NCBI GenBank assembly: GCA_023423535.1
Contig: JAFAFL010000006.1
Coordinates: forward strand, 102,176-166,175
DNA: 64,000 nt
From: Pseudomonadota bacterium
GTDB taxonomy: Bacteria; Myxococcota; Myxococcia; Myxococcales; Myxococcaceae
Reading direction: 5' to 3'
Below are positions 7,912 to 22,054 of this stretch, piece after piece. The notes beneath the pieces are model-generated. The model saw only the letters and a list, made by a program, of their open reading frames with translations, did no database searches and had not been told where the DNA came from. A program made the position numbers and the translations under genes. Each line of letters starts with the position of its first letter. Within the stretch, counting starts at the first letter, position 1.

Positions 7912-9816
7912 TCACGGGCTCGGCAGGCGCTCCCCGTTCCGCTTCAGCCGGCTGAGGAAGGTCCGCAGCGGCATCCGGATCAGCTCCGCCGCGCGCGTCT
8001 TGTTCCCCCCGGTCGCGGCCAACGCCTCCTGCATGCGCCGCCACTCGAGCTCCCGCAGCTCCTCCTCCAACGGTCGGAAGTGCACCGGCTCGCGCGGGGT
8101 GACGGCGGTCTCCGCGGAGGGCCCGGGCGGTACCCACGTCGCGTCGGCTCGCGGGCCCAGCTGCGCCTGCAGCGTCGGCGCCGCAGCGGCAGCCCGGTGC
8201 TCGCCTGTGGGCTGCTGCGCCCCGTCGCGCAGGCTCTCCCGCGAGAGCTCTCGCCTCGGCTCCGGGGGCGGCCCGAGCCCGAGCAGCGAAACCACGTCCT
8301 CCGCTTCCAGCACCTCGCCCACCGCACCGGCGGCGGCGACGCGCAGAAGGTTCTTCAGCTCGCGCACGTTGCCCGGCCAGGGGTGCTGCGCGAGGCGCTC
8401 CAGCGCGGACGGCGAGAGCGCGAGCGGCGGACGACCGGCGTCGCGACAGGCGTCTTCGAGCAGCCGGTGCGCGAGGAGGGGGAGCTCCAGCTTGCGGTCC
8501 CGCAGCGGCGGCAGCCAGAGCCGCGCGGCGCCGAGCCGGTAGTAGAGGTCCTGCCGGAAGCGCCCGCGCCGGACCTCCTCCTCGAGGTCGCGGTTCGTCG
8601 CCGCCACCAGCCGCACGTCCGCCTCGCGCTCGCGGGTGTCGCCGAGCCGGGTGTAGCGGCCGCTGTCGAGCACGCGCAGAAGCTTCGCCTGCGTCGCGGG
8701 CGGCAGCTCTCCGACCTCGTCGAGGAAGAGGGTGCCGCCGCGCGCGCTCTCCACGAAGCCTGCCTGCGCCGAGACCGCGCCGGAAAACGCGCCGCGCTCG
8801 TGGCCGAAGAGCAGGCTCTCCGCCAGCGCCTCGGGCAGGGCCGCGCAGTTCACCGTCACCAGAGGGGCGCCCGCCCGCGGAGACTGGTGGTGCAGCGCCA
8901 GCGCCACGACCTCCTTGCCCGCGCCCGTCTCGCCGAGCACCAGCACCGGCAGGTTCGACTTCGCGAGCTTCGCGGCCAGTGCGTGCAGCCTGCGCATCGC
9001 CGGATCCGCCACCACCACGCAGACCTCGCCGAAGCGCCGCTCCTCGCCGGCCTCGGAGGCGCCGGCCACGGCCGCGCCCTGGACGTTGAGCGCCGCCCCA
9101 CGCGCACCCGCCAGCAGCGTGTCGGGATCGCAGCCGTCCTGCGGATAGACCGCGAAGCCGACCCGTCCTCCGAGCTTCGCGCCCAGCCGTGTGGCGGTGG
9201 CGCGCGCGCCGGCCTCGTCGGTCTCGGGAAGAAGCACCACCAGCTGCCGGCCGAGACGTCCGACCGTGTCGCTGAGTCGGAGCGGGCGCAGCGCGTCCTC
9301 CAAGATCGAAGTGGGAGGCTCTCCGGCGGTGTCCACCACCAGCAGCGAGAGCGAATGTCCGGACCGCGCCGACCGCTCGAGCTCCTCCTCCAGCCGCGCC
9401 TGCAGCGCCGCCACCCCGAGCACCTGCCGCGCCGCCCGGCGCCGTCCTCCGCCGTGGAAGACGAGCGTGGTGTCGGAGAGGGAGATCACGTCCCCGGAGA
9501 GGAGGGGGTGCGCGGTACCCACCGGTTCGCCGTTGACCCTCGTCCCGTTCTGGCTGCCGAGGTCGCTCAGCCAGGCGCGGCCGTCCTCCAGCGTGAGGCG
9601 CGCGTGGTGGCGCGACACCTTGCCGTCGGCGAGCTGGAGGTCCGCGTCCTCGGCCCGGCCCACGCGCACCTGACCCGGATCCGGCAGCGGAAAGAGGCGC
9701 GACGAGGCGCCCTCGAACACCAGCAGGTAGGGGGAGTCCGCGACGGCCGGGCCTGCGCCCGCACCCTGCGCCCCAGCGGAGGTTCGCGTCCCGACGTCGT
9801 TGCCCACACGCTCCAA
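7912..9816 (-). CDS. FHA-domain bacterial enhancer-binding protein (AAA+ and Fis HTH)
   Basis: A 634-residue regulator with an FHA domain at residues 30-120 (VGRAEDADLQL, VSRHHARL, LSDLGSQNGTRVNG), which binds phosphothreonine peptides. Residues 150-245 resemble a degenerate nucleotide-cyclase/GGDEF fold (HSLSLLVVDTAG, DTVGRLGRQLVVLLPETD) without the GGDEF signature. A sigma-54 activator AAA+ domain follows at about 265-500 with Walker A GETGAGKE, Walker B GGTLFLDEVGEL and WPGNVREL. The C-terminal Fis-type helix-turn-helix is at about 595-630 (GGNKTRAAELIRM). The sigma-54 contact loop reads GAFSGA rather than GAFTGA. It sits just upstream of a Ser/Thr kinase on the same strand, so kinase-controlled transcription activation is a reasonable inference. 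Confidence 0.9.
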   Translation of the reverse strand: MERVGNDVGTRTSAGAQGAGAGPAVADSPYLLVFEGASSRLFPLPDPGQVRVGRAEDADLQLADGKVSRHHARLTLEDGRAWLSDLGSQNGTRVNGEPVGTAHPLLSGDVISLSDTTLVFHGGGRRRAARQVLGVAALQARLEEELERSARSGHSLSLLVVDTAGEPPTSILEDALRPLRLSDTVGRLGRQLVVLLPETDEAGARATATRLGAKLGGRVGFAVYPQDGCDPDTLLAGARGAALNVQGAAVAGASEAGEERRFGEVCVVVADPAMRRLHALAAKLAKSNLPVLVLGETGAGKEVVALALHHQSPRAGAPLVTVNCAALPEALAESLLFGHERGAFSGAVSAQAGFVESARGGTLFLDEVGELPPATQAKLLRVLDSGRYTRLGDTREREADVRLVAATNRDLEEEVRRGRFRQDLYYRLGAARLWLPPLRDRKLELPLLAHRLLEDACRDAGRPPLALSPSALERLAQHPWPGNVRELKNLLRVAAAGAVGEVLEAEDVVSLLGLGPPPEPRRELSRESLRDGAQQPTGEHRAAAAAPTLQAQLGPRADATWVPPGPSAETAVTPREPVHFRPLEEELRELEWRRMQEALAATGGNKTRAAELIRMPLRTFLSRLKRNGERLPSP

Positions 9817-10013
9817 GCGACGCGCACGGTCTCACGCGTCCGAGCGCGCGGGCAATGTAAGTCTTTGCACGAATTGGCACGGTCTCGCCGACCAGGCGTG
9901 CAGGTTCGGCATGACTGAGGTGCACGACAAGCATTGAAAAAGCCGCGTCGGGTGGATGATGACACCGCTTGATTTCATGTTTTACGGATCTCGGGCGCCG
10001 AGTCTCGACGACC

Positions 10014-10772
10014 CTACGGCTGCGCGCCCTGACCCGCCGGACCGGGCTCGAGCTTCTGGGCCTTCTTCTGCGGCGTCTTTTTGGGAGCAGGGGAGGGCGC
10101 CGCCGCCAGCCCTTCGACCCCGAGCAGCTCGAAGTCCACCGTCTCGCCGGTCTGGATGCGCAGGATGCCCACGTCCTTCGCCAGCCACATGGTGCTCTCG
10201 ATCGTGCGCTCGCCGATGGTCCCGCTCATCGCGGTGACGCGGTTCTTCACCCGCAGCGCGTCCCAGGTCTTGCCCGCGACCTCGATCTGCTCCGGGCCCT
10301 CGACGATCGCCTCGCGCTTGAAGGTGGACTTCACCGAGCCGAGCGGGATCTTCGACCCCTCCGGCGGCTTGAGCTCCAACGCGACGACGTTCTTCCACTC
10401 GCCGCCCGGCGCCATGCCGCCCGGCGCGGGGAGGAGCACGCCCTCGCTAGAGACGATGTTCACGTCCATGCCGCTCATCCGCAGCGCCGCGGCCTCGAGG
10501 CCTCCAGTCATGGTGCTGATCCCGTCCGCGCCGCACGACGCGTCGGTAGAGCCCTTCTGTCCCTTGTGCTCGAGGTTCAGCCGCGCGCGCCACGAATCGC
10601 CCTCGTGCTTCACGTCGCTCATGCGGACCTTCACCTCGCTCTTGCCCGCGCGATACGTGAGCGTGAGGCCCTCGTTCATGGGGAAATAGGGATGCGGACA
10701 CGCGCCCCCGGACCCCGCGCCGGACTGCGCTCCCATCCCCGCCAGCATCACCGCCAGCACCCAACCCGCCAT
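10014..10772 (-). CDS. Secreted or periplasmic protein of unknown function
   Basis: A 252-residue protein with a signal peptide at the chosen ATG (AGWVLAVMLAGMGAQSG). The mature part begins ACPHPYFPMNEGLTLTYRAGKSEVKVRMSD and has a beta-rich pattern reminiscent of periplasmic DUF3108 or LolA-like folds, with a conserved-looking ending (STMWLAKDVGILRIQTG). The C-terminus is a Pro/Lys tail. An upstream in-frame start at 10892 would place the signal peptide inside the protein and is rejected. It is divergent from smc and shares its unusual intergenic region. I do not recognise a named family with certainty. Confidence 0.6.
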   Translation of the reverse strand: MAGWVLAVMLAGMGAQSGAGSGGACPHPYFPMNEGLTLTYRAGKSEVKVRMSDVKHEGDSWRARLNLEHKGQKGSTDASCGADGISTMTGGLEAAALRMSGMDVNIVSSEGVLLPAPGGMAPGGEWKNVVALELKPPEGSKIPLGSVKSTFKREAIVEGPEQIEVAGKTWDALRVKNRVTAMSGTIGERTIESTMWLAKDVGILRIQTGETVDFELLGVEGLAAAPSPAPKKTPQKKAQKLEPGPAGQGAQP

Positions 10773-10899
10773 CGCCCTATCCCCCTCGACGCCCTCGCAC
10801 ACGGAGGCCGTCCCTGTCCCTGCGGGGAAAGGTAGGCACAGGGAGACGGCGGGGCATTGCACCCTCGACGTGGGGTAGAGTGCGCTGGTCAACGCCGCG

Positions 10900-11020
10900 G
10901 AGGCCGGTAAATCGGCCTCCGGTGCATATGGTCACGGCATGTAGGGTCACGCGTTGCCTTGCAAGGCCGCGCTTCAGCATGCTACACGCCCCGCTGCTCC
11001 GAGGCCGATTTACCGGCCCC
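10900..11020. repeat. Pair of palindromic repeats in opposite orientation upstream of smc
   Basis: GAGGCCGGTAAATCGGCCTC at 10900-10919 and its near-exact reverse complement GAGGCCGATTTACCGGCCCC at 11001-11020 flank 81 bases. Each copy is also palindromic (GAGGCCG, six bases, CGGCCTC), and the two together form an 18-bp inverted repeat. Between them lie the perfect palindrome GCCTTGCAAGGC (10956-10967) and two GGTCACG words. The site occupies the divergent intergenic region between a secreted-protein gene and smc, so an operator or DNA-architecture role is more likely than a terminator. Confidence 0.7.
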
Positions 11021-11070
11021 GGACGCGCCTCGGGAGGGGGATCCCGGGCCCTTCAAAGGAGCGGCGAGGC

Positions 11071-14664
<3,594 letters not shown>

Positions 14665-14704
14665 GCCCAGGCCTTCGGCGCGTCGTCCCACACGGCGCGG
14701 CGCT

Positions 14705-15190
14705 ATGGTGCGCGTCATGACGAACGTCGAGAGCGGGTGGGGCCTCCCGTGGGTGGGACATTGCCGGTGTGAGCGCGTGTCGCTGCGCATCACCGCGGCG
14801 CCGATCATGTCGGCGGCGTGCCACTGCACCGGATGCCAGCGCATGACGGCGAGCGCCTTCAGCCTCTCCGTGATGATCCCGACGCACGGCTTCGAGGTCG
14901 AGGGCGAGGTCGCCGTGGGCGGACTTCACGGCGCGTCGAAGCACCTGTTCTGCGGCCACTGCATGACGTGGATGTTCACGCGGCCGGAGGGCGTGGACGC
15001 GTTCGTGAACGTGCGGCCGATGATGCTCGATGAGCGGTCGTGGTTCGAGCCGTTCATCGAGACGTACACGAGCGAGAAGCTGCCCTGGGCCACGACGCCC
15101 GCGCGGCACTCGTACGAGAAGTTCCCCGAGCTGCACGAGTACGGGCCGCTGATGCGGGAGTTCGCCGAACACGGCGCGCGGCCGAAGTAG
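14705..15190 (+). CDS. GFA (CENP-V) family zinc protein
   Basis: A small protein of about 161 residues with the cysteine pattern of the glutathione-dependent formaldehyde-activating enzyme family: C-x-C at residues 20/22 (GHCRC), CHCTGCQ at about 39-45, and FCGHC at about 83-87. These bind zinc. Most members are not true Gfa enzymes, so the substrate is unassigned. An ATG four codons downstream (14717) is an equally good start; neither has a clear ribosome site. It follows smc after 40 bases on the same strand. Confidence 0.8.
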   Translation: MVRVMTNVESGWGLPWVGHCRCERVSLRITAAPIMSAACHCTGCQRMTASAFSLSVMIPTHGFEVEGEVAVGGLHGASKHLFCGHCMTWMFTRPEGVDAFVNVRPMMLDERSWFEPFIETYTSEKLPWATTPARHSYEKFPELHEYGPLMREFAEHGARPK

Positions 15191-15261
15191 CCCGGACCGC
15201 CAACGTGCAGGAGGTGCTGAAGTCCCCCGAGCGCGAAGCCGTGGTGATTCACCTCGCTCCG

Positions 15262-16194
15262 TCAGCGCAGCTCGCGGTGGATCCGTCCCACCAGCGCGCC
15301 CAGCAGCGGCGCCAGCCTCACCACCTCCAGGGGCGCTGAAGCCGGTAGCGCCCCCGGCCGCTGCGGCAGCGAATCGGTCACCACCACCCGCCGGATGGGC
15401 AGCGAGGCGAGCCGCTCCGCCGCGGGCCCCACGAAGAGGCCGTGGGTGGCGCACACGGTGATCTCCTCCGCGCACCCGGCCTCGAGCAGCACCCGCGCCA
15501 CCGCCGCCACCGTGCCCGCGGTGGAGATGATGTCGTCCACGAGGATCGGCCTTCGTCCGCGGACCTCGCCCACCAGCCCGCGCGCCTCGACCTGCGAGCC
15601 GCTCAGCCGCGACTTGTGCGCCAGCGCCACTGGCAGCCCCAGCGCCCGCGCGAACCGCTCGGCCCGCTTCGCCGCGCCGAGGTCCGGCGCCACCACCACG
15701 TCGCCCGCCTCGCGGCCCACGTGCTCGGCGAGCAGCGGCATCGCGTCCACCTGCTCGACGGGGATGGAGAAGCCGCTCTCCACCGCGGGGCTGTGCAGGT
15801 CCACCACCACCACGCGGTCGAACGCGCGCGACAGTCCCTCCGCCACCACCCGCGCGCCGAGCGGCTCGCCCTCGCTCTGCCTGCGATCCTGACGCGCGTA
15901 CGCGAGGTAGGGGACGAGCGCCGAGACCCGCGCCGCGCCCGCGCGCCTTGCCGCATCCGCGAGCAGCAGCGCCTCGAGCAGGTGATCGCCCACCGGCGCC
16001 GCCAGCGGCTGCATCACGAACACGTCCCGCCCGCGCACGTCGTCGAGCAGTCGCACGCGCCGCTCGCCGTCCGGATAGGCCTCCAGCGTCCGCTGCACCA
16101 GCGCCGCGTCCGCCGTCTCCCGCGCCAGCGCCTCGCCACCCTCGGGATGGGCCGAGCCACAGAGGACGAGCGGACCTGCGGGCAGCGTGGACAT
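15262..16194 (-). CDS. prs: Ribose-phosphate pyrophosphokinase (divergent PRPP synthetase)
   Basis: A 310-residue cytosolic enzyme that makes PRPP from ribose 5-phosphate and ATP for nucleotide, His and Trp synthesis. Visible motifs are FVMQPLAAPVGDHLLE, YLAYARQDRR, VVVDLHSPAVESGF (metal-binding DLH), and the PRPP-binding loop ILVDDIISTAGT. Several positions differ from the common class I enzyme, for example DLHSPAVESGF where DLHAGQIQGFF is usual, so this could be a second, divergent copy. The ATG giving MSTLPAGPLV was chosen; the frame is open further upstream through low-quality sequence. Its stop is close to the convergent GFA gene. Confidence 0.85.
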   Translation of the reverse strand: MSTLPAGPLVLCGSAHPEGGEALARETADAALVQRTLEAYPDGERRVRLLDDVRGRDVFVMQPLAAPVGDHLLEALLLADAARRAGAARVSALVPYLAYARQDRRQSEGEPLGARVVAEGLSRAFDRVVVVDLHSPAVESGFSIPVEQVDAMPLLAEHVGREAGDVVVAPDLGAAKRAERFARALGLPVALAHKSRLSGSQVEARGLVGEVRGRRPILVDDIISTAGTVAAVARVLLEAGCAEEITVCATHGLFVGPAAERLASLPIRRVVVTDSLPQRPGALPASAPLEVVRLAPLLGALVGRIHRELR

Positions 16195-16220
16195 GCGCCG
16201 CATCCTGCCCTGTCCGTGGG

Positions 16221-17531
<1,311 letters not shown>

Positions 17532-17599
17532 GTCGGCTGGGCCCTCCTGTGGGATCCCGAATCCTTGCGCCGCACAATTCCGTTGTCTATGGGTGAACC

Positions 17600-17920
17600 A
17601 TGGCCGGCAAGATCAACAACCGCCGCAACGAGCGCGTCTTCTGCGGCGTTCCGGCGCGCTTCGACGGGGCGCGTGGCCCTGTCCGCGGCACCTGCCGGAA
17701 CCTCTCGCTCGGTGGCCTCTTCTTCCTCGGCGGCACCGCGCCGCTGGGCCGCAGCATCGAGCTTCAGCTCGAGCTCCCCGAGGGCCCCGTCCGCGCCACC
17801 GGCGAGGTCCGCTACCACCACGACTACGGCAGCGAAGGGCAGGGGATGGGCGTGCGCTTCGTGCGCATCAGCGGCGAGGACCTCGCGCGCGTGACCCGGT
17901 GGCTGGAGACGAACGCCTGA
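17600..17920 (+). CDS. PilZ-domain protein
   Basis: A 106-residue stand-alone PilZ domain, the usual c-di-GMP receptor fold. The N-terminal arginine motif is NRRNERV (residues 7-13) and the second motif is NLSLGG (D/N-x-S-x-x-G). The RxxxR element is slightly non-canonical, so ligand binding should not be taken for granted. The C-terminus (GMGVRFVRIS) completes the beta barrel. A membrane-protein gene follows 74 bases later on the same strand, and the divergent neighbour is an FHA-domain regulator. Confidence 0.85.
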   Translation: MAGKINNRRNERVFCGVPARFDGARGPVRGTCRNLSLGGLFFLGGTAPLGRSIELQLELPEGPVRATGEVRYHHDYGSEGQGMGVRFVRISGEDLARVTRWLETNA

Positions 17921-17994
17921 GCCCTGCGCCTCTCGCGGTGGCCGCTGCCGGAGAGCTGCTCGGCGCCTGGGGCCCGCCGGCGGGGGAGGGCCTC

Positions 17995-18366
17995 ATGCTG
18001 CTCGGCCGGGTCCTCTTCTTCGCCGTGCTGGTGCTCGTGGGCGTGGTGGAGCGCCTGCAGTTCCGCCTCCGCTTCATGGAGAAGCGCACCTGGTGGGCGT
18101 CCAACGGGCGGGACGTGCTGAACCTCGTCGCCTTCGGGCTGATGCTCGGCGCGTTGGCGCTCGTCGGCTTCGGCGGCCCCCTGGCGCTGGTCATCGCCTC
18201 CTGCGTGATCGTCCCCGTCAACGCGCTGCAGCACCGGCTGGGCACGAGGCCCGGCGGCGCGTGGATCAGCGCGGCAGTGGCCCTCGTGCTCGGCTCGCCG
18301 GTGGTCGCCGCCCCCCACTGGGTGGACGGCGCACTCCGCGACGCGCTGGTCTGGCTCTTCGCCTAG
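17995..18366 (+). CDS. Small integral membrane protein of unknown function
   Basis: A 123-residue protein with three or four membrane segments (LLGRVLFFAVLVLVGVV, LVAFGLMLGALALVGF, ALVIASCVIVPVNAL, WISAAVALVLGSPVVAA). The ATG was chosen because GGGGGAGG lies five bases upstream; an in-frame GTG at 17938 is an alternative that would place the start 17 bases after the PilZ stop. The gene is probably co-transcribed with pilZ. Its stop codon overlaps the convergent glutaredoxin stop. No family recognised. Confidence 0.7.
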   Translation: MLLGRVLFFAVLVLVGVVERLQFRLRFMEKRTWWASNGRDVLNLVAFGLMLGALALVGFGGPLALVIASCVIVPVNALQHRLGTRPGGAWISAAVALVLGSPVVAAPHWVDGALRDALVWLFA

Positions 18367-18635
18367 CTGGAGCGGGTGGCGCCGGACAGCACGCCGTCGA
18401 GCTTCCCGTCCTGGTCGAGCTTCACGAGGTCGGTGTAGCCGCCCACGTGGAAGGTGCCGATCCAGATCTGCGGCACGGTGCGCTGGCCGCCCGAGTCGCG
18501 CACGAGCTTCTGGCGCGCCTCGTCGTCGCCGGTGACGTCGATCTCCTCGAAGTCGACGCCCTTGCTCTCGAAGAACTGCTTCGCGCGCACGCAGTAGCCA
18601 CAGGTGCGCGTGGTGAAGATGCGGACAGTGCTCAT
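18363..18635 (-). CDS. grxC: Glutaredoxin
   Basis: A 90-residue dithiol glutaredoxin with the active site CGYC at residues 12-15, the cis-proline TVPQIW, and the glutathione-binding GGYTDL. It reduces protein disulfides and glutathionylated proteins in the cytosol. The length is normal for the family. Its stop overlaps the end of the convergent membrane-protein gene by a few bases. The symbol follows the usual dithiol family name. Confidence 0.9.
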   Translation of the reverse strand: MSTVRIFTTRTCGYCVRAKQFFESKGVDFEEIDVTGDDEARQKLVRDSGGQRTVPQIWIGTFHVGGYTDLVKLDQDGKLDGVLSGATRSS

Positions 18636-18672
18636 GGTCTTCCCTTAAGGCCTTCGGGTCAGAAGATCACGC

Positions 18673-18975
18673 CTAGTAGTACGCCGGCGGATCCGACCCG
18701 GGGAAGGACTCCACCGAGGCCTCCTCCACCTTGTCCCGGCGCTTGTCCTCGCCCACCCGGCCCCTGGAGAGGATCTCGCGCAGGTTCGTCACCGGCTCCA
18801 GCGTCGCGCGCTCGAAGGTGCGCAGGCACTCCGCCAGGTCGTCCCGGCCCGCCTGCTCCGCCAGCTCGATGGCCCGGCCCACCGCCTCCACCGAGGCCCG
18901 CGCGTTCTCGAGGAAGGCCAGCAGCTCCCAGGTGAGCTGCGAGGGGATGTCTGCAGAGGTTGTGGTGTTCGACAT
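18673..18975 (-). CDS. Small helical cytosolic protein, unknown
   Basis: A 100-residue acidic protein that appears mostly helical (ELLAFLENARASVEAVGRAIELAEQ, DDLAECLRTFERATLEPVTNLREIL). The C-terminus ends in the unusual tail SFPGSDPPAYY, a pattern also seen in short proteins that end just after a SFPASDPPA-type motif. The ATG at MSNTTTSADIP was chosen; upstream sequence in frame overlaps the groEL terminator. It lies between groEL and grx on the same strand. No function assigned. Confidence 0.6.
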   Translation of the reverse strand: MSNTTTSADIPSQLTWELLAFLENARASVEAVGRAIELAEQAGRDDLAECLRTFERATLEPVTNLREILSRGRVGEDKRRDKVEEASVESFPGSDPPAYY

Positions 18976-19009
18976 GCCCCGAAGGTGCGCACGCGGCGCC
19001 CGCAAATGC

Positions 19010-19043
19010 AGACGGCCCCCGGCAGTTGCGCCGGAGGCCGTCT
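19010..19043 (-). terminator. Hairpin terminator after groEL
   Basis: AGACGGCC (19010-19017) pairs with GGCCGTCT (19036-19043), and after one mismatch CCGGC pairs with GCCGG around a six-base loop. The hairpin begins 36 bases past the groEL stop. Only a short T-rich stretch (GCATTTG) follows on the minus strand, so termination may be strong in structure but weak in U-run. Confidence 0.7.
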
Positions 19044-19078
19044 GGTTGCTGGGCCTGTGAGAGACCGCAGCGGCGGGA

Positions 19079-20722
<1,644 letters not shown>

Positions 20723-20806
20723 GTGCTGAATTCTCCTTGAGAGGGGGTTCCCCGGGCCGCTGCCCACCCCCGGATGGGGAGGGCGCGGCGTCCGGAGAGA
20801 GGGGGA

Positions 20807-21097
20807 CTACTTCTCGATCACGCCGAGGACGTCTTCCTCGCGGAGGATGAGGTGGTCCTCGCCCTCGATCTTGACCTCGGTGCCGGCGTACTTGCTGAAG
20901 AGCACGCGGTCACCGGCCTTGATGTCCAGCGGGCGGACCTTGCCGTCCTCGAGGACCTTGCCGTTGCCGACGGCCATGACCTCACCCTCGAGCGGCTTCT
21001 CCTTCGCGCTGTCGGGGATGATGATGCCGCCCTTGGTCTTGTTCTCCTCGGCCACGCGCTTGACGATCAGCCGATCCTGCAGGGGACGAATCTTCAT
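20807..21097 (-). CDS. groS: Co-chaperonin GroES (Hsp10)
   Basis: A 96-residue GroES of normal length. It begins MKIRPLQDRLIVKRV and contains the mobile loop EENKTKGGIIIPDSAKEKP and the dome region PLDIKAGDRVLFSKYAGTEV. It caps the GroEL ring. First gene of the groESL operon, with a GAAGGAGA-type ribosome site (minus strand) before the ATG, a CIRCE element about 40 bases upstream and a good housekeeping promoter beyond it. Confidence 0.99.
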   Translation of the reverse strand: MKIRPLQDRLIVKRVAEENKTKGGIIIPDSAKEKPLEGEVMAVGNGKVLEDGKVRPLDIKAGDRVLFSKYAGTEVKIEGEDHLILREEDVLGVIEK

Positions 21098-21136
21098 CTG
21101 GGGGTCTCCTTCTTGGGTGTTGTAGGGGCCGCGCCG

Positions 21137-21163
21137 TTAGCACTCCCACGGGGGGACTGCTAA
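21137..21163 (-). promoter_or_regulatory. CIRCE operator (HrcA binding site)
   Basis: TTAGCACTC, nine bases, GACTGCTAA. This matches the consensus TTAGCACTC-N9-GAGTGCTAA at 17 of 18 arm positions. It lies between the groES promoter and start codon, the usual place for repression by HrcA, which is released on heat stress. Confidence 0.95.
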
Positions 21164-21179
21164 GGCCCGGAGCGCGCGA

Positions 21180-21207
21180 ACTATAACCGCCGAACTTCGG
21201 GCGTCAA
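21180..21207 (-). promoter_or_regulatory. Housekeeping promoter of groES-groEL
   Basis: On the minus strand, -35 TTGACG (21202-21207) and -10 TATAGT (21180-21185) are separated by 16 bases. Transcription would begin just before the CIRCE element, so HrcA would sit over the early transcribed region. Confidence 0.8.
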
Positions 21208-21283
21208 GGCGACCTGACGCGATCTCCGAGCCGCCGCAAGCTACCGGAATCACAGGAGAGTTTTCCCCGCCGGTCGGACGCCG

Positions 21284-21391
21284 CTGGCACTCGCCGGTGC
21301 TGTCTGCCAGTGAACGTGGCCCCGCGCGTTGGCAGTCGGGGGCGGCGGCTGCCAACGTAACCCATTGAAAGGACAGGGGTGCGACTGGCAG
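21284..21391 (+). repeat. Two N13 TGGCA palindromes and a half-site before an unknown operon
   Basis: CTGGCAC-N13-CTGCCAG (21284-21310) and TTGGCAG-N13-CTGCCAA (21329-21355) have identical architecture, with centres 45 bases apart. A single half-site CTGGCAG follows at 21385-21391. The half-site continues as TGGCAG-CCCGC-ACGC, which keeps the GG and GC spacing of a sigma-54 promoter although the -12 element is poor. If so, the palindromes would be activator sites about 70 and 115 bases upstream of the start point. They lie between groES and the gene at 21458. Confidence 0.6.
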
Positions 21392-21457
21392 CCCGCACGC
21401 CGCGTGAGTATCCTTTCCCTCAGCAGGACTGCACGGCCCGATAAGGAGGACTGAAGA

Positions 21458-22054
21458 ATGAGCGGTCTGGTCGCCACTGCCTCGCTGAGGGAGTTCTTCA
21501 AGGCGCTGCTCGACGACGTGATCCGTCGCCACCCGGTCGAGGTGGCCGAGCCCACCGAGTTCTACCTCGTCAATCTTCTCTCCGACTTCGCCACCTCCGA
21601 CCGGCTCTTCACCGAGAACACCGAAGGCGGCCGCGACCACGAGCCGCTGGCGGTGCTCTACCACCGGGCGCTGCAGCAGGAGCGCGACGAGCAGATCCGC
21701 ACCCTGCGCCGGCTGGGCGACGTCTCGCTCTACAAGGCGGGGTTCTTCAGCGAGAGCCTCCGCCAGGGCGCGGTGGGCCCGGACTACTACATCCAGATGG
21801 GCAGCGCGTCGTACGGACAGGTGGCGGCGCTGAGCCCGCGCTCGTCGTTCGCGGAGGTCTACCGGGAGCTGCAGCAGAAGTTCAGCGCGCTGGTGGCGGT
21901 GCTGGAGGAGATCGCCGCGCGGAACCTCGCCGCCACCGGACCCGCGGGCGCGCTGCGCGTGTACGAGAGCTGGGTGCGCACCGGCAGCGAGCGCCTGGAG
22001 AAGGTGCTCGTGGACGCGGGCCTGCTGGTCCCCAAACGAGGGATGGCGAATTGA
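21458..22054 (+). CDS. Conserved-looking protein of unknown function, first of a coupled pair
   Basis: A 198-residue soluble protein, mostly helical, with no signal peptide or membrane segment. It opens MSGLVATASLREFFKALLDDVI and contains PTEFYLVNLLSDF and GPDYYIQMGSASYGQVAAL, which look like a structured core. The TAAGGAGGA ribosome site ends eight bases before the ATG, predicting strong translation. Its TGA overlaps the start of the next gene. The pair has a distinctive upstream region of TGGCA palindromes. I do not recognise the family. Confidence 0.75.
   Translation: MSGLVATASLREFFKALLDDVIRRHPVEVAEPTEFYLVNLLSDFATSDRLFTENTEGGRDHEPLAVLYHRALQQERDEQIRTLRRLGDVSLYKAGFFSESLRQGAVGPDYYIQMGSASYGQVAALSPRSSFAEVYRELQQKFSALVAVLEEIAARNLAATGPAGALRVYESWVRTGSERLEKVLVDAGLLVPKRGMAN

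Noticed and set aside
9873..9890. A TGGCACG motif resembling a sigma-54 promoter on the plus strand.
   Set aside because: The GG to GC spacing is one base short and it points into the ends of minus-strand genes.
21284..21300. TGGCAC followed by GGTGCTG as a sigma-54 promoter for the unknown gene pair.
   Set aside because: The spacing is one base too long; the half-site at 21385 keeps the correct spacing and is better placed.
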